Shown here in pieces: positions 24,991 through 34,046 of a stretch of DNA of 64,000 nucleotides; the first letter of the stretch is position 1; every line of letters starts with the position of its first letter. A model generated the notes under the pieces. That model was not told the DNA's origin and searched no databases. It saw only the letters and a list, made by a program, of their open reading frames with translations. Source of the DNA: Nitrospirota bacterium (GTDB taxonomy: Bacteria; Nitrospirota; Nitrospiria; SBBL01; JAADHI01); NCBI GenBank assembly GCA_029261135.1, contig JAJDBX010000075.1:1-64000 (forward strand), read 5' to 3'. Made by a program: the position numbers and the translations under genes.

Positions 24991-26343
24991 ATGGTTTTTG
25001 TTGTTACTGTTTTATCACTTATCATATTTGTTGGTGGTGCACTTGGAGATATTGCGCTCACTTTTGCCGCATCTCCACTTTCTGAAGCCCGTTCCCTGGG
25101 CAGCGAATTCCACTCAGTTCAACCGGATGACCTGGGCACCTCTTCCGCATTTCCAGACTTAAAAGTTCCCTCTGCCGCGCTTATCCTGGAACAGGCTCTT
25201 GCATTGGCTTTGATGAAAAATCCTGAGCTGACCGCGATTTCGTGGGAGCTACGTGCGCGCGACGCGGCGAAGCTTCAGGCCGGCTTGTTGCCAAACCCCG
25301 TATTCAGTTTTGAGATCGAAAATTTTATTGGCACCGGCGCACTCAGTGGAACCGATGCCGCAGAAGCAACGCTTTCGCTTGAGCAACGTTTTGAAACGGC
25401 GGGCAAACGTGGAAAACGAAAAAAAGTGGCCGCGCTCGACAGGGTGCTGGCTGGATGGGACTATGAAAGCTTACGGCTTGATCTGTTTACCGAGGTTTCG
25501 CAAATTTTTGTCGAGGTTTTGGGCGATCAGGAAAAAGTGAAGCTAGCGGAAGATTTATTAAAGCTTGCGTCTCAGGTGGCCGAGGCCGTCGAAAGGCGGG
25601 TGGATGCAGGAAAGGTGTCTCCTGTTGAAGCCGTGAAAGCAAAGGTCGCACTTTCATCGGCGAAGATCGATTTAAACCGCTCGGAACGCGAACTGATTGC
25701 TTCCCGCCTTACCTTGGCCGCGATGTGGGGCAGCACCGATCCGAAATTTAAATCCGTTGAAGGTCAGTTAAGTCCCCCCGCAACCCTCCCCTCTTTTGAA
25801 ATAGTTTCCGAGCGTCTTTCACAAAACCCGGAACTGGCGCGATGGGACGCGGAATTGGCCCAGAGAGCCGCGGTGGTCGATTTGGAAAAAGCGAATGCGG
25901 TGCCGGACATCTCCCTTGGCGGCGGTTTCCGGCAATTTAACGAAACGGACGATAGCACCTTGGTCGCAGGGATTTCCATGGACCTGCCGCTTTTTGATCG
26001 AAACCAGGGCAATATTCAAGAGGCGAGGGCGACGCATTCCCGAGCGATGGCGAAACGGGAAGCCGTAGTTCTGCGTATAAGAACCGCCTTGGCGCAGGCG
26101 TACAGGTTTTTATCCACGACACATGCCGAGGCGGAGGGTCTCAAGAACGAGCTTTTGCCAGGGGCGGAAAAAGCCTTCTCCGCGGTGAGTGAAGGTTACC
26201 GTCTCGGAAAGTTTGATTTGCTTGATGTCCTGGATGCGCAACGGACGCTCTCTCAAGCCCGTGCGCAACATCTACAGACACAAATCGACTACCAGAAAGC
26301 GCTCGCCGACGTAGAGCGCCTGATTGCAGAAAAATTAAGGTAG
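24991..26343 (+). CDS. czcC: TolC-family outer membrane channel, CzcC-like
   Basis: 450-residue outer-membrane factor. After a signal sequence (about 1-28) two OEP repeats follow: the first includes LEQALALALMKNPELTAISWE and LNPNPV-like LLPNPVFSFEIENF, with SLEQRFETAGKRGKR; the second contains GISMDLPLFDRNQGNIQEA. GKRGKR-type motifs are typical of CzcC. The protein forms the exit channel for the RND system encoded next. GGAG precedes the ATG at a spacing of seven. It is about 30% longer in its N-terminal periplasmic linker than the cusC product and clearly a separate paralogue. Confidence 0.92.
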   Translation: MVFVVTVLSLIIFVGGALGDIALTFAASPLSEARSLGSEFHSVQPDDLGTSSAFPDLKVPSAALILEQALALALMKNPELTAISWELRARDAAKLQAGLLPNPVFSFEIENFIGTGALSGTDAAEATLSLEQRFETAGKRGKRKKVAALDRVLAGWDYESLRLDLFTEVSQIFVEVLGDQEKVKLAEDLLKLASQVAEAVERRVDAGKVSPVEAVKAKVALSSAKIDLNRSERELIASRLTLAAMWGSTDPKFKSVEGQLSPPATLPSFEIVSERLSQNPELARWDAELAQRAAVVDLEKANAVPDISLGGGFRQFNETDDSTLVAGISMDLPLFDRNQGNIQEARATHSRAMAKREAVVLRIRTALAQAYRFLSTTHAEAEGLKNELLPGAEKAFSAVSEGYRLGKFDLLDVLDAQRTLSQARAQHLQTQIDYQKALADVERLIAEKLR

Positions 26344-26374
26344 GGGCGCGTGCCCAGACAGAAGGGGATTCACA

Positions 26375-27724
26375 ATGGAAAGCAATGAAGAAAACGCGAC
26401 AAGCAAAAAAAAGTCTAAACCGCGGATTCCGATATTAATTGTTCTGGTCATCTTAGCTGGTGTGCTCTGGTTTTGGTCGACAAATCGTGGGGTGAGCGAA
26501 GAAGTCACGCCCGTCGCGGATCGTGAAGACAAAGATGCGGCAGAAGAGGAACACGGTCATGATGAAGGCGCGGTGCACGATGAGGAAGGGCATTCGGAAG
26601 CAGGCCACGACGATCATGAGGAAGGTGAAGATGCCCATGGTGGTCACGATGAACATGGAGAAAAACAGGCGATTAAACTCAGCGAAGCAGAAATGAAAGA
26701 GTTTGGGATCAAAGTCCTCAAAGCGGATGCGGGTACACTCAGGCGCTATGTGGATTTACCCGGAGAAGTCCGTGCGAATGGCGATCGCTTGGCGCATATC
26801 GTGCCGCGCGTGCCCGGCGTCGTCCGTAAAGTATTCAAAGGGTTGGGCGATCATGTGAAAAAAGGCGAAGTAATGGCGATATTGGACAGCCGTGAACTTT
26901 CGGATACGAAGGCGGACTTCCTGGCTGCGAGCGAACGGGTGATACTGGCAGAAGTCAACTTTACGCGAGAAGAATCGCTTTGGAAGAAAAAAATCTCTTC
27001 CGAACAAGAATACCTTGAGGCGAAGCAGGCCTTGGCCGAAGCGCAAATCGAACGCCGCTCTGCGGAGCAAAAACTACATGCTCTGGGTTTCTCAAATCGC
27101 TATCTCAAAGACCTCTCCAAGCATCCCGAAGAGTCTTTTACCCAATACAAGATCACAGCACCATTTTCCGGTACCGTCATAAAAAAACACATTACGCTGG
27201 GTGAAGTTTTAAAGGATGACACGAGTGCTTTTATTGTTGCCGATTTAAGCTCCGTTTGGGTGGATTTAAGTGTCTATCAAAAAGACCTGGGCGCGCTTTC
27301 AGAAGGTCAGTCCGTTGTGATCGAAGCGGCACAGGGCAATATAAAAACGGAGGGAAAGATTTCCTACTTGGGTCCGGTGGTCGGAGAGGCTACCCGCACG
27401 GCGCTTGCCCGGATTGTGCTTCCGAACAAGGATGGCAAGTGGCGTCCTGGTCTTTTTGTGAATGCAAAAATTGCAGTGAGTGAAACCGAGGCAGGTCTGG
27501 TTGTTCCAAAGTCGGCCATTCAAAAAATAAAAGACGAGGATATTTTGTTTGTGATGGAAGCGGGTGCTTTTGAAGCAAAACAAGTAAGACTGGGTCGGAG
27601 CGATGAAGACTTTGTTGAGATAACAGAAGGCATCTATTGGGGGGATTCCTACGTTGCAGAAGGCGGGTTTACTTTGCGTGCCCAACTTGGCGTCGGCGAC
27701 TTAGGTGATGGTCACAATCATTAG
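26375..27724 (+). CDS. czcB: RND periplasmic adaptor with His-rich domain, CzcB-like
   Basis: 449-residue membrane-fusion protein: one N-terminal membrane helix (about 18-35), a long His/Asp/Glu-rich segment (about 55-97, with repeated GHDE, HDDHEEGED and GGHDEHGEK), then the adaptor core (VPGVVRKVFKGLGDHVKKG lipoyl half, coiled hairpin, ITAPFSGTVIKKH, VWVDLSVYQKDLGAL). The C-terminus ends in His-rich DGHNH. Such His-rich entries fit divalent metals (zinc, cobalt, nickel, cadmium), in contrast to the Met-rich CusB upstream. AGAAGGGG precedes the ATG. It lies between the channel and pump genes in one operon. Confidence 0.93.
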   Translation: MESNEENATSKKKSKPRIPILIVLVILAGVLWFWSTNRGVSEEVTPVADREDKDAAEEEHGHDEGAVHDEEGHSEAGHDDHEEGEDAHGGHDEHGEKQAIKLSEAEMKEFGIKVLKADAGTLRRYVDLPGEVRANGDRLAHIVPRVPGVVRKVFKGLGDHVKKGEVMAILDSRELSDTKADFLAASERVILAEVNFTREESLWKKKISSEQEYLEAKQALAEAQIERRSAEQKLHALGFSNRYLKDLSKHPEESFTQYKITAPFSGTVIKKHITLGEVLKDDTSAFIVADLSSVWVDLSVYQKDLGALSEGQSVVIEAAQGNIKTEGKISYLGPVVGEATRTALARIVLPNKDGKWRPGLFVNAKIAVSETEAGLVVPKSAIQKIKDEDILFVMEAGAFEAKQVRLGRSDEDFVEITEGIYWGDSYVAEGGFTLRAQLGVGDLGDGHNH

Positions 27725-27746
27725 AGACTGGAGCCGAGGGTGCGAT

Positions 27747-27851
27747 ATGACAGACGAACTTGTTTATCATTCCCGTATGATCCTAGCCGGAGTGACGGTG
27801 ATCTTGCTTTAAGCGTTCATCCCGATATTAAACAAGTTATTCCCTAAATAA
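27747..27851 (+). pseudogene. Small membrane-peptide ORF with one internal stop
   Basis: From ATG at 27747 a frame encodes a short hydrophobic peptide (MTDELVYHSRMILAGVTVILL), stops at TAA 27810-27812, and continues in the same frame with AFIPILNKLFPK to a second TAA. Together they would make one 33-residue single-helix protein. It sits between czcB and czcA. The internal stop suggests decay, but the piece is too short for certainty and could be meaningless. Confidence 0.3.
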
Positions 27852-27863
27852 AGGAAGATTAAA

Positions 27864-30800
27864 ATGCAGAAACTGATTGATTTTACCCTCAAAAATCGCC
27901 TCATGGTCATTATTTTGGGCTGCCTGGTTTTGGCCGGGGGGTATGCCAGTTATTTGAAGCTCCCTGTCGACGCCTTTCCCGATGTCACGCCCGCCCTCGT
28001 TCAGGTTTTTACAGAGACGGAAGGACTGGCGCCAGAGGAGGTCGAACGCTATGTGACCTATCCGGTTGAAGTGGCCATGAATGGCCTGCCCGACCTCAAG
28101 AAAATTCGTTCCGTTTCAAACTTTGGACTGTCAGTGGTGAATATTTATTTCGAAGACGGCACGGATATCTATTTTGCACGGCAGCTCGTGAACGAGCGTT
28201 TGCAACTCGCAAGAGAATCCATTCCCGAAGGATTTGGCGAACCGGAGATGGGTCCGATCTCCACCGGCCTCGGACAGATTTTGTTCTTTTTTGTTGAAGA
28301 TGAAACCAAGACCCGCGGCCCGGAAGAAATGCGGAAAATTATGGATTGGTTGATTAAATTTAATCTTCAGACCGTGCCCGGTATTACGGAAGTGCTCTCA
28401 TTGGGCGGTGAAGTGAAACAGTTTCATGTCTTGGTTCGACCGAGCGATTTACTGCGTTACAAACTCTCTTTAAAGGAGGTCGTCGAAGCGGTCAAAGCGA
28501 ATAACGCCAATGTCGGCGCGCAATACATCGTAAAAGACGCCGAACAATTTCTCATCCGCTCCGTCGGTCTCGCGAAGTCGATCCCCGATCTCGCACGGAT
28601 TATTGTGAAGTCTGTCGATGGCACACCGATTTTTTTAGACCAAATCGCAGACATCGAAATCGGAGGGGAGATCCGTCAGGGTTTGGCGACGAAGGATGGC
28701 GAAGGGGAAACGGTTGTCGGCATGGTGCTCAAATTGATTGGCACCAACACCTCAAGCGTCATTCGCGACGCCAAGGTTCGCATGGCGGAGATTAACAAGA
28801 TCCTTCCGCCGGGGATCAAAATGGTGCCTTATTACGATCAGGCCACGCTCGTCGCAAAATGCGTGAAAACCGTGACCGAAGCCCTCTTTCAAGGCATCGT
28901 GCTTGTGACCCTGGTTTTACTTGTTTTCATGGGGGGTATCCGACCGAGTATCGTCGTAGCGCTCTCGATTCCCTTTTCGATCTTTTTTGCTTTCATTCTG
29001 ATGAATCTCTATGACATTTCGGCCAACTTGATGTCCTTGGGGGGATTGGCCATTGCCATTGGCATGATGGTGGATGGCACGATTGTGATGGTGGAAAATG
29101 TTGATCAGCGTCTGCGGGAATCACGCGAATCGGAATCGCGTATCCACGTCATCTCCCGGGCCTGCTCAGAGGTCGCGCGTCCGATTTTGTTTGCCATTGC
29201 CATCATCATTATTGTTTTTCTCCCGCTTTTTACCCTGGAAGGTGTTGAGGGAAAAACGTTCAAACCCTTGGCCTATACCGTGGCGCTTGCCATGGGTGGA
29301 TCGCTGATCTTTGCGATTTTGCTTTCGCCGGTGATTGCCAGTTTTCTGATGCGGCGACCCAAGGGCGAGGGTGAGGCCAAAGAAAGTTTTGTGGTGAGAA
29401 TGCTGCTCGCCCCTTATCGTCCATTGGTGATGCTTTTTGTAAAATACCGGGCTTTGGCTGTGGGCCTGGCGATTCTCATGCTGGTTTTTGGGGTCGCGAT
29501 TTTTGGACGGCTGGGCTCGGAATTTGTTCCGCGTTTGAACGAAGGGGATTTGCTGGTGCGTGCGACCATGGCGCCTTCGATTTCCCTCGATGAAGCGGCC
29601 AAGACGGTTACACGATTTGAACGTCGGCTAAAACAACAATTTCCAGAGGTCATTCGTGTGGTCTCACGTGTGGGACGGGGAGAGGTCGGCGCCCACGCCG
29701 ATCCGGTCAACAACGCCGAAGCCTTTGTGGGTTTGAAACCGCAAGCGGAATGGACCACGGCAAAAACGCCGGACGAACTTTATGCCAAGATGAGCGAAGC
29801 CTTTGAAAACTTCCCCGGGGTGCGGTTTAATTTCACCCAACCCATTGCAGCAGCGGTTGATGAACTTTTGACCGGAACAAAGGCCGAATTGGCTATCAAA
29901 ATCTTCGGGGAAGATATGGAGGTTTTGAAAGACAAGGCCGCTGAGATTGAAGCCGTTATTCGCGCCGTACCGGGCTCAGCGGACGTGCAAAAAGATCAAG
30001 TCACGGGCACACCGCAACTGCGCATCATCGTAAACCGTGAAGCCATCGCCCGTTATGGCATCAATGTTGACGACGTGCAGACCGTCATCCGAACGGCGAT
30101 CGGTGGGGAAAAAGCGGGGCAGATTTTTGAAGGCATCCCGCGTTTTGACATCCTTGTGCGTTATGAAGCGAAAAGCCGGGATAAGGCTTCCGCCATCCGG
30201 CAAATCTTAATCCCCTCGCCTGAAGGCATCATGGTGCCCCTGTCCGATCTCGCGACCATTGATGAAATTGTCGGCCCGCGGCAGATCACGCGGGAAGACA
30301 ATCAGCGTTTCATCACCGTGCAAACCAACGTGCGTGGCCGCGACATGGGTTCTTTTGTCGCCGAAGCCCAAGCCGACATTGATGAAAAGGTGAAACTTCC
30401 GCCAGGCTACTTGGTGACCTGGGGTGGCCAATTCGAGTTACAGCAAGAGGCCAACAAACGCCTCGCCATCGTCGTCCCCGTCACATTGGGCATTGTATTC
30501 TTACTGCTCTTCATGAGTTTCAATTCCCTTAAAAATTCGGTGCTGATTATCCTGAATATCCCGCTCGCCTTAGTCGGCGGTGTGGTGGGATTGTGGCTGA
30601 CTAGGCAGAATTTGTCGGTTCCGGCCTCTGTCGGTTTTATCGCCCTCTTCGGCATCGCCCTGGAAAATGGGATGGTATTGGTGACTTATTTGAACGAGTT
30701 GTTGCAAGAAGGGATCGACATCGATAAAGCTTCTGTTCAAGGGGCCTGCCGAAGACTGAGACCTGTTTTGATGACAGCGATTACGACCGCTTTAGGATTG

Positions 30801-30983
30801 ATTCCCTTACTGTTTTCATCCGGCACGGGCAGTGAAGTCCAGCGGCCACTCGCGACTGTGGTGATTGGTGGTTTAGTGACTTCAACGATTTTGACCTTGC
30901 TTGTCGTGCCTGCGCTTTACAAGTGGTTTGCGGTGAAACCAATGCGAGCCGTGCAGCCGGAAACGGCGTTGCCACTTCACTGA
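27864..30983 (+). CDS. czcA: CzcA-type divalent metal RND efflux pump
   Basis: 1039-residue inner-membrane RND pump. The TM4 motif reads GLAIAIGMMVDGTIVMVENVDQRL, with the Asp and Glu used in proton relay. The positions of the three Cu(I) methionines of CusA are not Met here (LLVRATMAPS, NNAEAFVGLKP, VDELLTGTK), which argues against monovalent copper and for a divalent metal such as zinc, cobalt, nickel or cadmium. The His-rich partner adaptor agrees. AAGGAAG precedes the ATG. A frameshifted P-II gene follows, mirroring the layout after cusA. Confidence 0.94.
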   Translation: MQKLIDFTLKNRLMVIILGCLVLAGGYASYLKLPVDAFPDVTPALVQVFTETEGLAPEEVERYVTYPVEVAMNGLPDLKKIRSVSNFGLSVVNIYFEDGTDIYFARQLVNERLQLARESIPEGFGEPEMGPISTGLGQILFFFVEDETKTRGPEEMRKIMDWLIKFNLQTVPGITEVLSLGGEVKQFHVLVRPSDLLRYKLSLKEVVEAVKANNANVGAQYIVKDAEQFLIRSVGLAKSIPDLARIIVKSVDGTPIFLDQIADIEIGGEIRQGLATKDGEGETVVGMVLKLIGTNTSSVIRDAKVRMAEINKILPPGIKMVPYYDQATLVAKCVKTVTEALFQGIVLVTLVLLVFMGGIRPSIVVALSIPFSIFFAFILMNLYDISANLMSLGGLAIAIGMMVDGTIVMVENVDQRLRESRESESRIHVISRACSEVARPILFAIAIIIIVFLPLFTLEGVEGKTFKPLAYTVALAMGGSLIFAILLSPVIASFLMRRPKGEGEAKESFVVRMLLAPYRPLVMLFVKYRALAVGLAILMLVFGVAIFGRLGSEFVPRLNEGDLLVRATMAPSISLDEAAKTVTRFERRLKQQFPEVIRVVSRVGRGEVGAHADPVNNAEAFVGLKPQAEWTTAKTPDELYAKMSEAFENFPGVRFNFTQPIAAAVDELLTGTKAELAIKIFGEDMEVLKDKAAEIEAVIRAVPGSADVQKDQVTGTPQLRIIVNREAIARYGINVDDVQTVIRTAIGGEKAGQIFEGIPRFDILVRYEAKSRDKASAIRQILIPSPEGIMVPLSDLATIDEIVGPRQITREDNQRFITVQTNVRGRDMGSFVAEAQADIDEKVKLPPGYLVTWGGQFELQQEANKRLAIVVPVTLGIVFLLLFMSFNSLKNSVLIILNIPLALVGGVVGLWLTRQNLSVPASVGFIALFGIALENGMVLVTYLNELLQEGIDIDKASVQGACRRLRPVLMTAITTALGLIPLLFSSGTGSEVQRPLATVVIGGLVTSTILTLLVVPALYKWFAVKPMRAVQPETALPLH

Positions 30984-31053
30984 AAGGAGTCGGCGGTTAA
31001 AATCTGTTTGTAGGGGCGGGTTTTAACCCTGCTCTGATTGAAAAGGAGAGCAC

Positions 31054-31391
31054 ATGAAAGAAGTGAAATCCTATAACAAACCCCACACTTTCGCCCGTGA
31101 CTTGGCTTTATACGAGCTTGGAGGTCTCACCGGCATGAGTGTTATTGACGCACAAGGTTATGGCCGCAACCGGGAAAAATTACCACCAAAAAAAGCAGGA
31201 GTAGGCTGAGGGATTTTGTGCCACATGTTACAATAGAAGTCGTTTGCATGGACGACTTACTTGATCCCGGGATCACAACGATCGAAAAAGAAGCCTACGC
31301 TGGCTTACGTGGAGACGGGAAAATCTATGTCAGCTCGGTTGTAAATGCTGTTCGCATCGAAACGGGAGACCATGTCGATGGTGCAGTGTAA
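31054..31391 (+). pseudogene. P-II family protein gene with one frameshift
   Basis: The ATG at 31054 with GGAGAG upstream opens a P-II-like start (MKEVKSYNKPHTFARDLALYEL...GLTGMSVIDAQGYGR). It stops at TGA 31207-31209; restoring one G near 31205 (GVG-LRDF) joins it to the second frame, which gives LRDFVPHVTIEVVC, IEKEAYAGLRGDGKIYVSS and VRIETGD to a stop at 31389-31391. One single-base deletion therefore accounts for the break. The corrected product has about 112 residues, normal for P-II. As after cusA, it lies just downstream of an RND pump gene. Confidence 0.85.
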
Positions 31392-31446
31392 AATCGAAAT
31401 GAGGCGGCGGCAAAAAATAGGAATGACAACATAGGAGGTGATTCGC

Positions 31447-31671
31447 ATGGAAGAGGGGAAAAAAGAGCGATTGAAGGTTCGCACTGAGCATGCCGTTTAT
31501 TCCGGTGATTTGTTTATCCCGGAAAGACGGAAGCGATTTTCAGATGTGATTAATGATCCAGAGACGATTTTTATTAATTTGACAGATGTTTATGAAAGTG
31601 GAAGCAATGAAAAGACTGAACATCTGTCGATTAATAAACGTTTTATCGAGTCTGTCAGAAAAGCAGAATAA
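31447..31671 (+). CDS. Small conserved protein after the czc cluster (74 aa)
   Basis: A strong ribosome site (AGGAGGT) precedes the ATG at 31447. The product has a beta-rich pattern: KVRTEHAVYSGDLFIPERRKR, FSDVINDPETIFINLTDV and EHLSINKRFIESVRK. The layout (a small barrel with SD.IN....FI.LTD and a final IN..FI..V) resembles a family of short conserved proteins of unknown function, DUF6812-like. No membrane segment. It could be the last gene of the czc operon, or independent. Confidence 0.65.
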   Translation: MEEGKKERLKVRTEHAVYSGDLFIPERRKRFSDVINDPETIFINLTDVYESGSNEKTEHLSINKRFIESVRKAE

Positions 31672-31688
31672 GCCATAAATACGACTCG

Positions 31689-31719
31689 GGGGCGTTCTCA
31701 ATTAACGTGAACGGTTCCT
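31689..31719. mobile_element. Solo transposon end identical to the MITE at 47965
   Basis: 31 bases starting GGGGCGTTCTCAATTAAC are identical to the left end of the complete small element at 47965-48124, including 13 bases beyond the terminal repeat. No inverted partner was found downstream, so this is a solo or decayed copy. Confidence 0.7.
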
Positions 31720-32189
31720 AGAGATCTGGATGGAAAAAGAAACAGGTTTTGACTGAAAAATGGTGGCAGTTTCCTTCCATGCCGAACAGATAGATTGCAG
31801 GGTCGCTGGCGGGGTCGAGTTTTCTCATGGCCCACTTTACATGTATTCCCGCAAATATAAGATCCTTTTTATCTTTTGGCGATTCCAATAGGTGGCGACC
31901 ACTGGACTCAGGATGGATTGAATAGAATGCAATAGGGAGAAATTTTATAAAAAATGAAGGTCTAAAAAACTGAAACAATGTTTATGCTGTAATACCCCAA
32001 ACAAAATATTGCTCGTAATAAAAAAGAAACCTCCTGTCATGGCAAACTACTAGAAATAGGAAGGCGCAAAGCTATGGATCTTTACCCGATCGCCGGGCCA
32101 CCAAGGTGACATTGATTTATTGTCAATTGGGTGACCTTTTTTTATCATGGTTTTAAAAATAGGCCGTGAATTAGAGGTAATTTCGTAAT
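31720..32189. other. AT-rich intergenic region next to the solo transposon end
   Basis: About 470 bases with no accepted gene. A minus-strand frame (31718-31978, 86 residues) ends at the transposon end and lacks a ribosome site and any recognised motif; it may be a fragment of a decayed gene. The rest shows nothing clear. Confidence 0.3.
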
Positions 32190-32942
32190 ATGAACAATAA
32201 GAATAACAAACTTTTTTTGTCGTTTTTTCATTTTTTGCCCTTATTTTACTGAGCGCGTGTGGCGGCAGTGGGGGGCGCAGAGAGTGACAATAGAGATACA
32301 TCGACCACGACCAGGACACGTGAAACAGACACGAGCACACCCAGTACCGATAAAAATCTCACCGGTCGATTCGAGAACAGCCCCGTTTCGGGAATGTAAT
32401 ATCGGAGGCTTCTCTTTTTTGCCTGACAAACGTCAATGGCGAGTTTAGCTATTTAGAAGGTGAGGGCATTCCTTTTTCGATACTTACAAGCAGAGATCAA
32501 AGTCGTTTCGGTTGAAGAATCGGATGACGATGGTGATGAGAATGGAGAGGGGGATGTCGATAGCCGGAGAACGCTTGCCTTTGATGATGAAGGGAATCAG
32601 GCACTTGTTGAGACAGATACCAAGGGTGAAAAGGTGATCAATCTCCGACAAATATCGACATACGATCCAAACGGAAAATAAATTCTTTTCAAGGAAGACA
32701 GCAGTGGAGACGGAATGGTGAATTGGCGTCAGACGAGTGCTTATGACCTCAAGGGCAATTTAAACTTGTTTAAAGAAGACTCTAATGGGAACGGCAGTAT
32801 TGATATTCATAAAAACAATTTTTACGATGACGATAGTAATCTCGTTCTTTTTGAGGAATACACTAAGGGCGATGGTGTCGTCGATCACCGCCACAATACC
32901 TCACATACCCCAATCAAGCCTTGGGTCGCATTGAGTTATTAA
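32190..32942 (+). pseudogene. Decayed lipoprotein with SPVSG module and Asp/Gly-rich repeats
   Basis: The pieces of one protein lie in changing frames. ATG at 32190 starts a basic then hydrophobic leader; a frame change gives the lipobox LLSACGG, another returns to a Ser/Thr-rich linker and then FENSPVSG, as in exported proteins with the pattern FxDSPVxGxxY...GxTxxxGxFxYxxGE (here VNGEFSYLEGEGIPFS). After a further break the C-terminal part (32460-32942, with one TAA at 32679) carries three repeats of the form YDxxGNxxLxxxDxxGDGxxDxR, like calcium-binding Asp/Asn-Gly loops. No transport or enzyme motif is visible. At least three frameshifts and one stop make it a clear pseudogene. Confidence 0.65.
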
Positions 32943-33213
32943 CTCGCCCATATAAAAAGGCTTCCTGTGGGCCACGCGCTTGTCAGGTATTCTGAATGTT
33001 TTCTCCCCTTTACCCTGAACTAAATATTGTTGATTCTATCGCCATTGATGCTTACAATCTCTAATAAGTAACTAGACAGTGCATGTCACATAGACTGCGC
33101 GTTTGAAATTTCTCGATGGGTCAAGCCAATCCGTAAAACTTGCGACTGATCATTCAGGGCCACAATATCAGCAATTTATTTCATAAAACATTCAGATCAA
33201 TACAGAAAGTCGT

Positions 33214-34014
33214 ATGATGCGCTTGTTTTTCTTCCTGCTTGTGATTCTTAGTCAAGGGCTTGCTTCTGCCTATGCCAATCCCGATCTTCTTAAAAAGGAA
33301 TTTCAAGGATTCACACTTTGGTTGGACTGCCAAACACATCATGGGGCGGTCGCATTTTATTACCCCATTGGAAAAGACAAAGGCAATTTTGATCTGAAAA
33401 ATAAAGGGTTTCGATTTGCGCCTCGAATGGCTTCATCTTGCCAACCGGAAACATGGCGATCATATAAAACAACCACAGTGAATCCCGCAGAAGGCACATG
33501 GGTTCGCGGCTTATTGGTACCAAGAAACCACATGGACGGGAATCGACAGGCACTTAAAGAGACACATTACCTGACGAATACCCTGCCACGGGACAGTGCC
33601 TTTAGCGGATCAAAAGGCGCTTGGCGTAGAACGGAGCTTATTACAGAATGTTATCGTGACATTACCCCTTTAAAAATCTGGGGTGGGGTGATTTGGGGAA
33701 AAAACACCGACAACGACTTTTTCATGGCCACACATGGGATAAAAACTCCCGATTTCTGGTGGAAATTGATCTATCGGGAAGACAAAGCAGAATACATCGC
33801 TTGGATTTTCCCAAATCATTGGTCCGCCAAGGCATCAAAAATTGATCACTTCCTGGTTTCGATCAAAGAACTCAGTGCCGTACTGGAATTTATGCCTGAG
33901 ATTGATACGATCAAAACATTGGGACAGGCCGATATTGTTCCTAAAAAAAGTTGGCCGCTTGAAATCTCAGATAAAACCCTGAGTTGCGAAGAACACACGA
34001 CATCCAGAGACTGA
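33214..34014 (+). CDS. DNA/RNA non-specific endonuclease-like exported protein, catalytic motif altered
   Basis: 266 residues with a signal peptide (about 1-21). The middle resembles the beta-beta-alpha-metal nuclease family: RGLLVPRNHMDGN, then ALKETHYLTNTLPR, KGAWRRTE and a KIWGGVIWG strand. In active members the motif is DRGHLxP, with His as general base; here it is V97-R-G-L100, so both Asp and His are gone, and the metal-binding Asn before the GAW segment is not evident either. The fold may be kept for binding, or the enzyme is dead. It could alternatively belong to a neighbouring family that uses another His. It lies 32 bases before the aminopeptidase-like gene. Confidence 0.75.
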   Translation: MMRLFFFLLVILSQGLASAYANPDLLKKEFQGFTLWLDCQTHHGAVAFYYPIGKDKGNFDLKNKGFRFAPRMASSCQPETWRSYKTTTVNPAEGTWVRGLLVPRNHMDGNRQALKETHYLTNTLPRDSAFSGSKGAWRRTELITECYRDITPLKIWGGVIWGKNTDNDFFMATHGIKTPDFWWKLIYREDKAEYIAWIFPNHWSAKASKIDHFLVSIKELSAVLEFMPEIDTIKTLGQADIVPKKSWPLEISDKTLSCEEHTTSRD

Positions 34015-34046
34015 TAGAACCCCTCATACCCGCTTCAATAAAGCCT

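Noticed and set aside
31718-31978. Minus-strand frame of 86 codons next to the solo transposon end
   Set aside because: No ribosome site or recognisable motif; could be a fragment, but not supportable as a gene.
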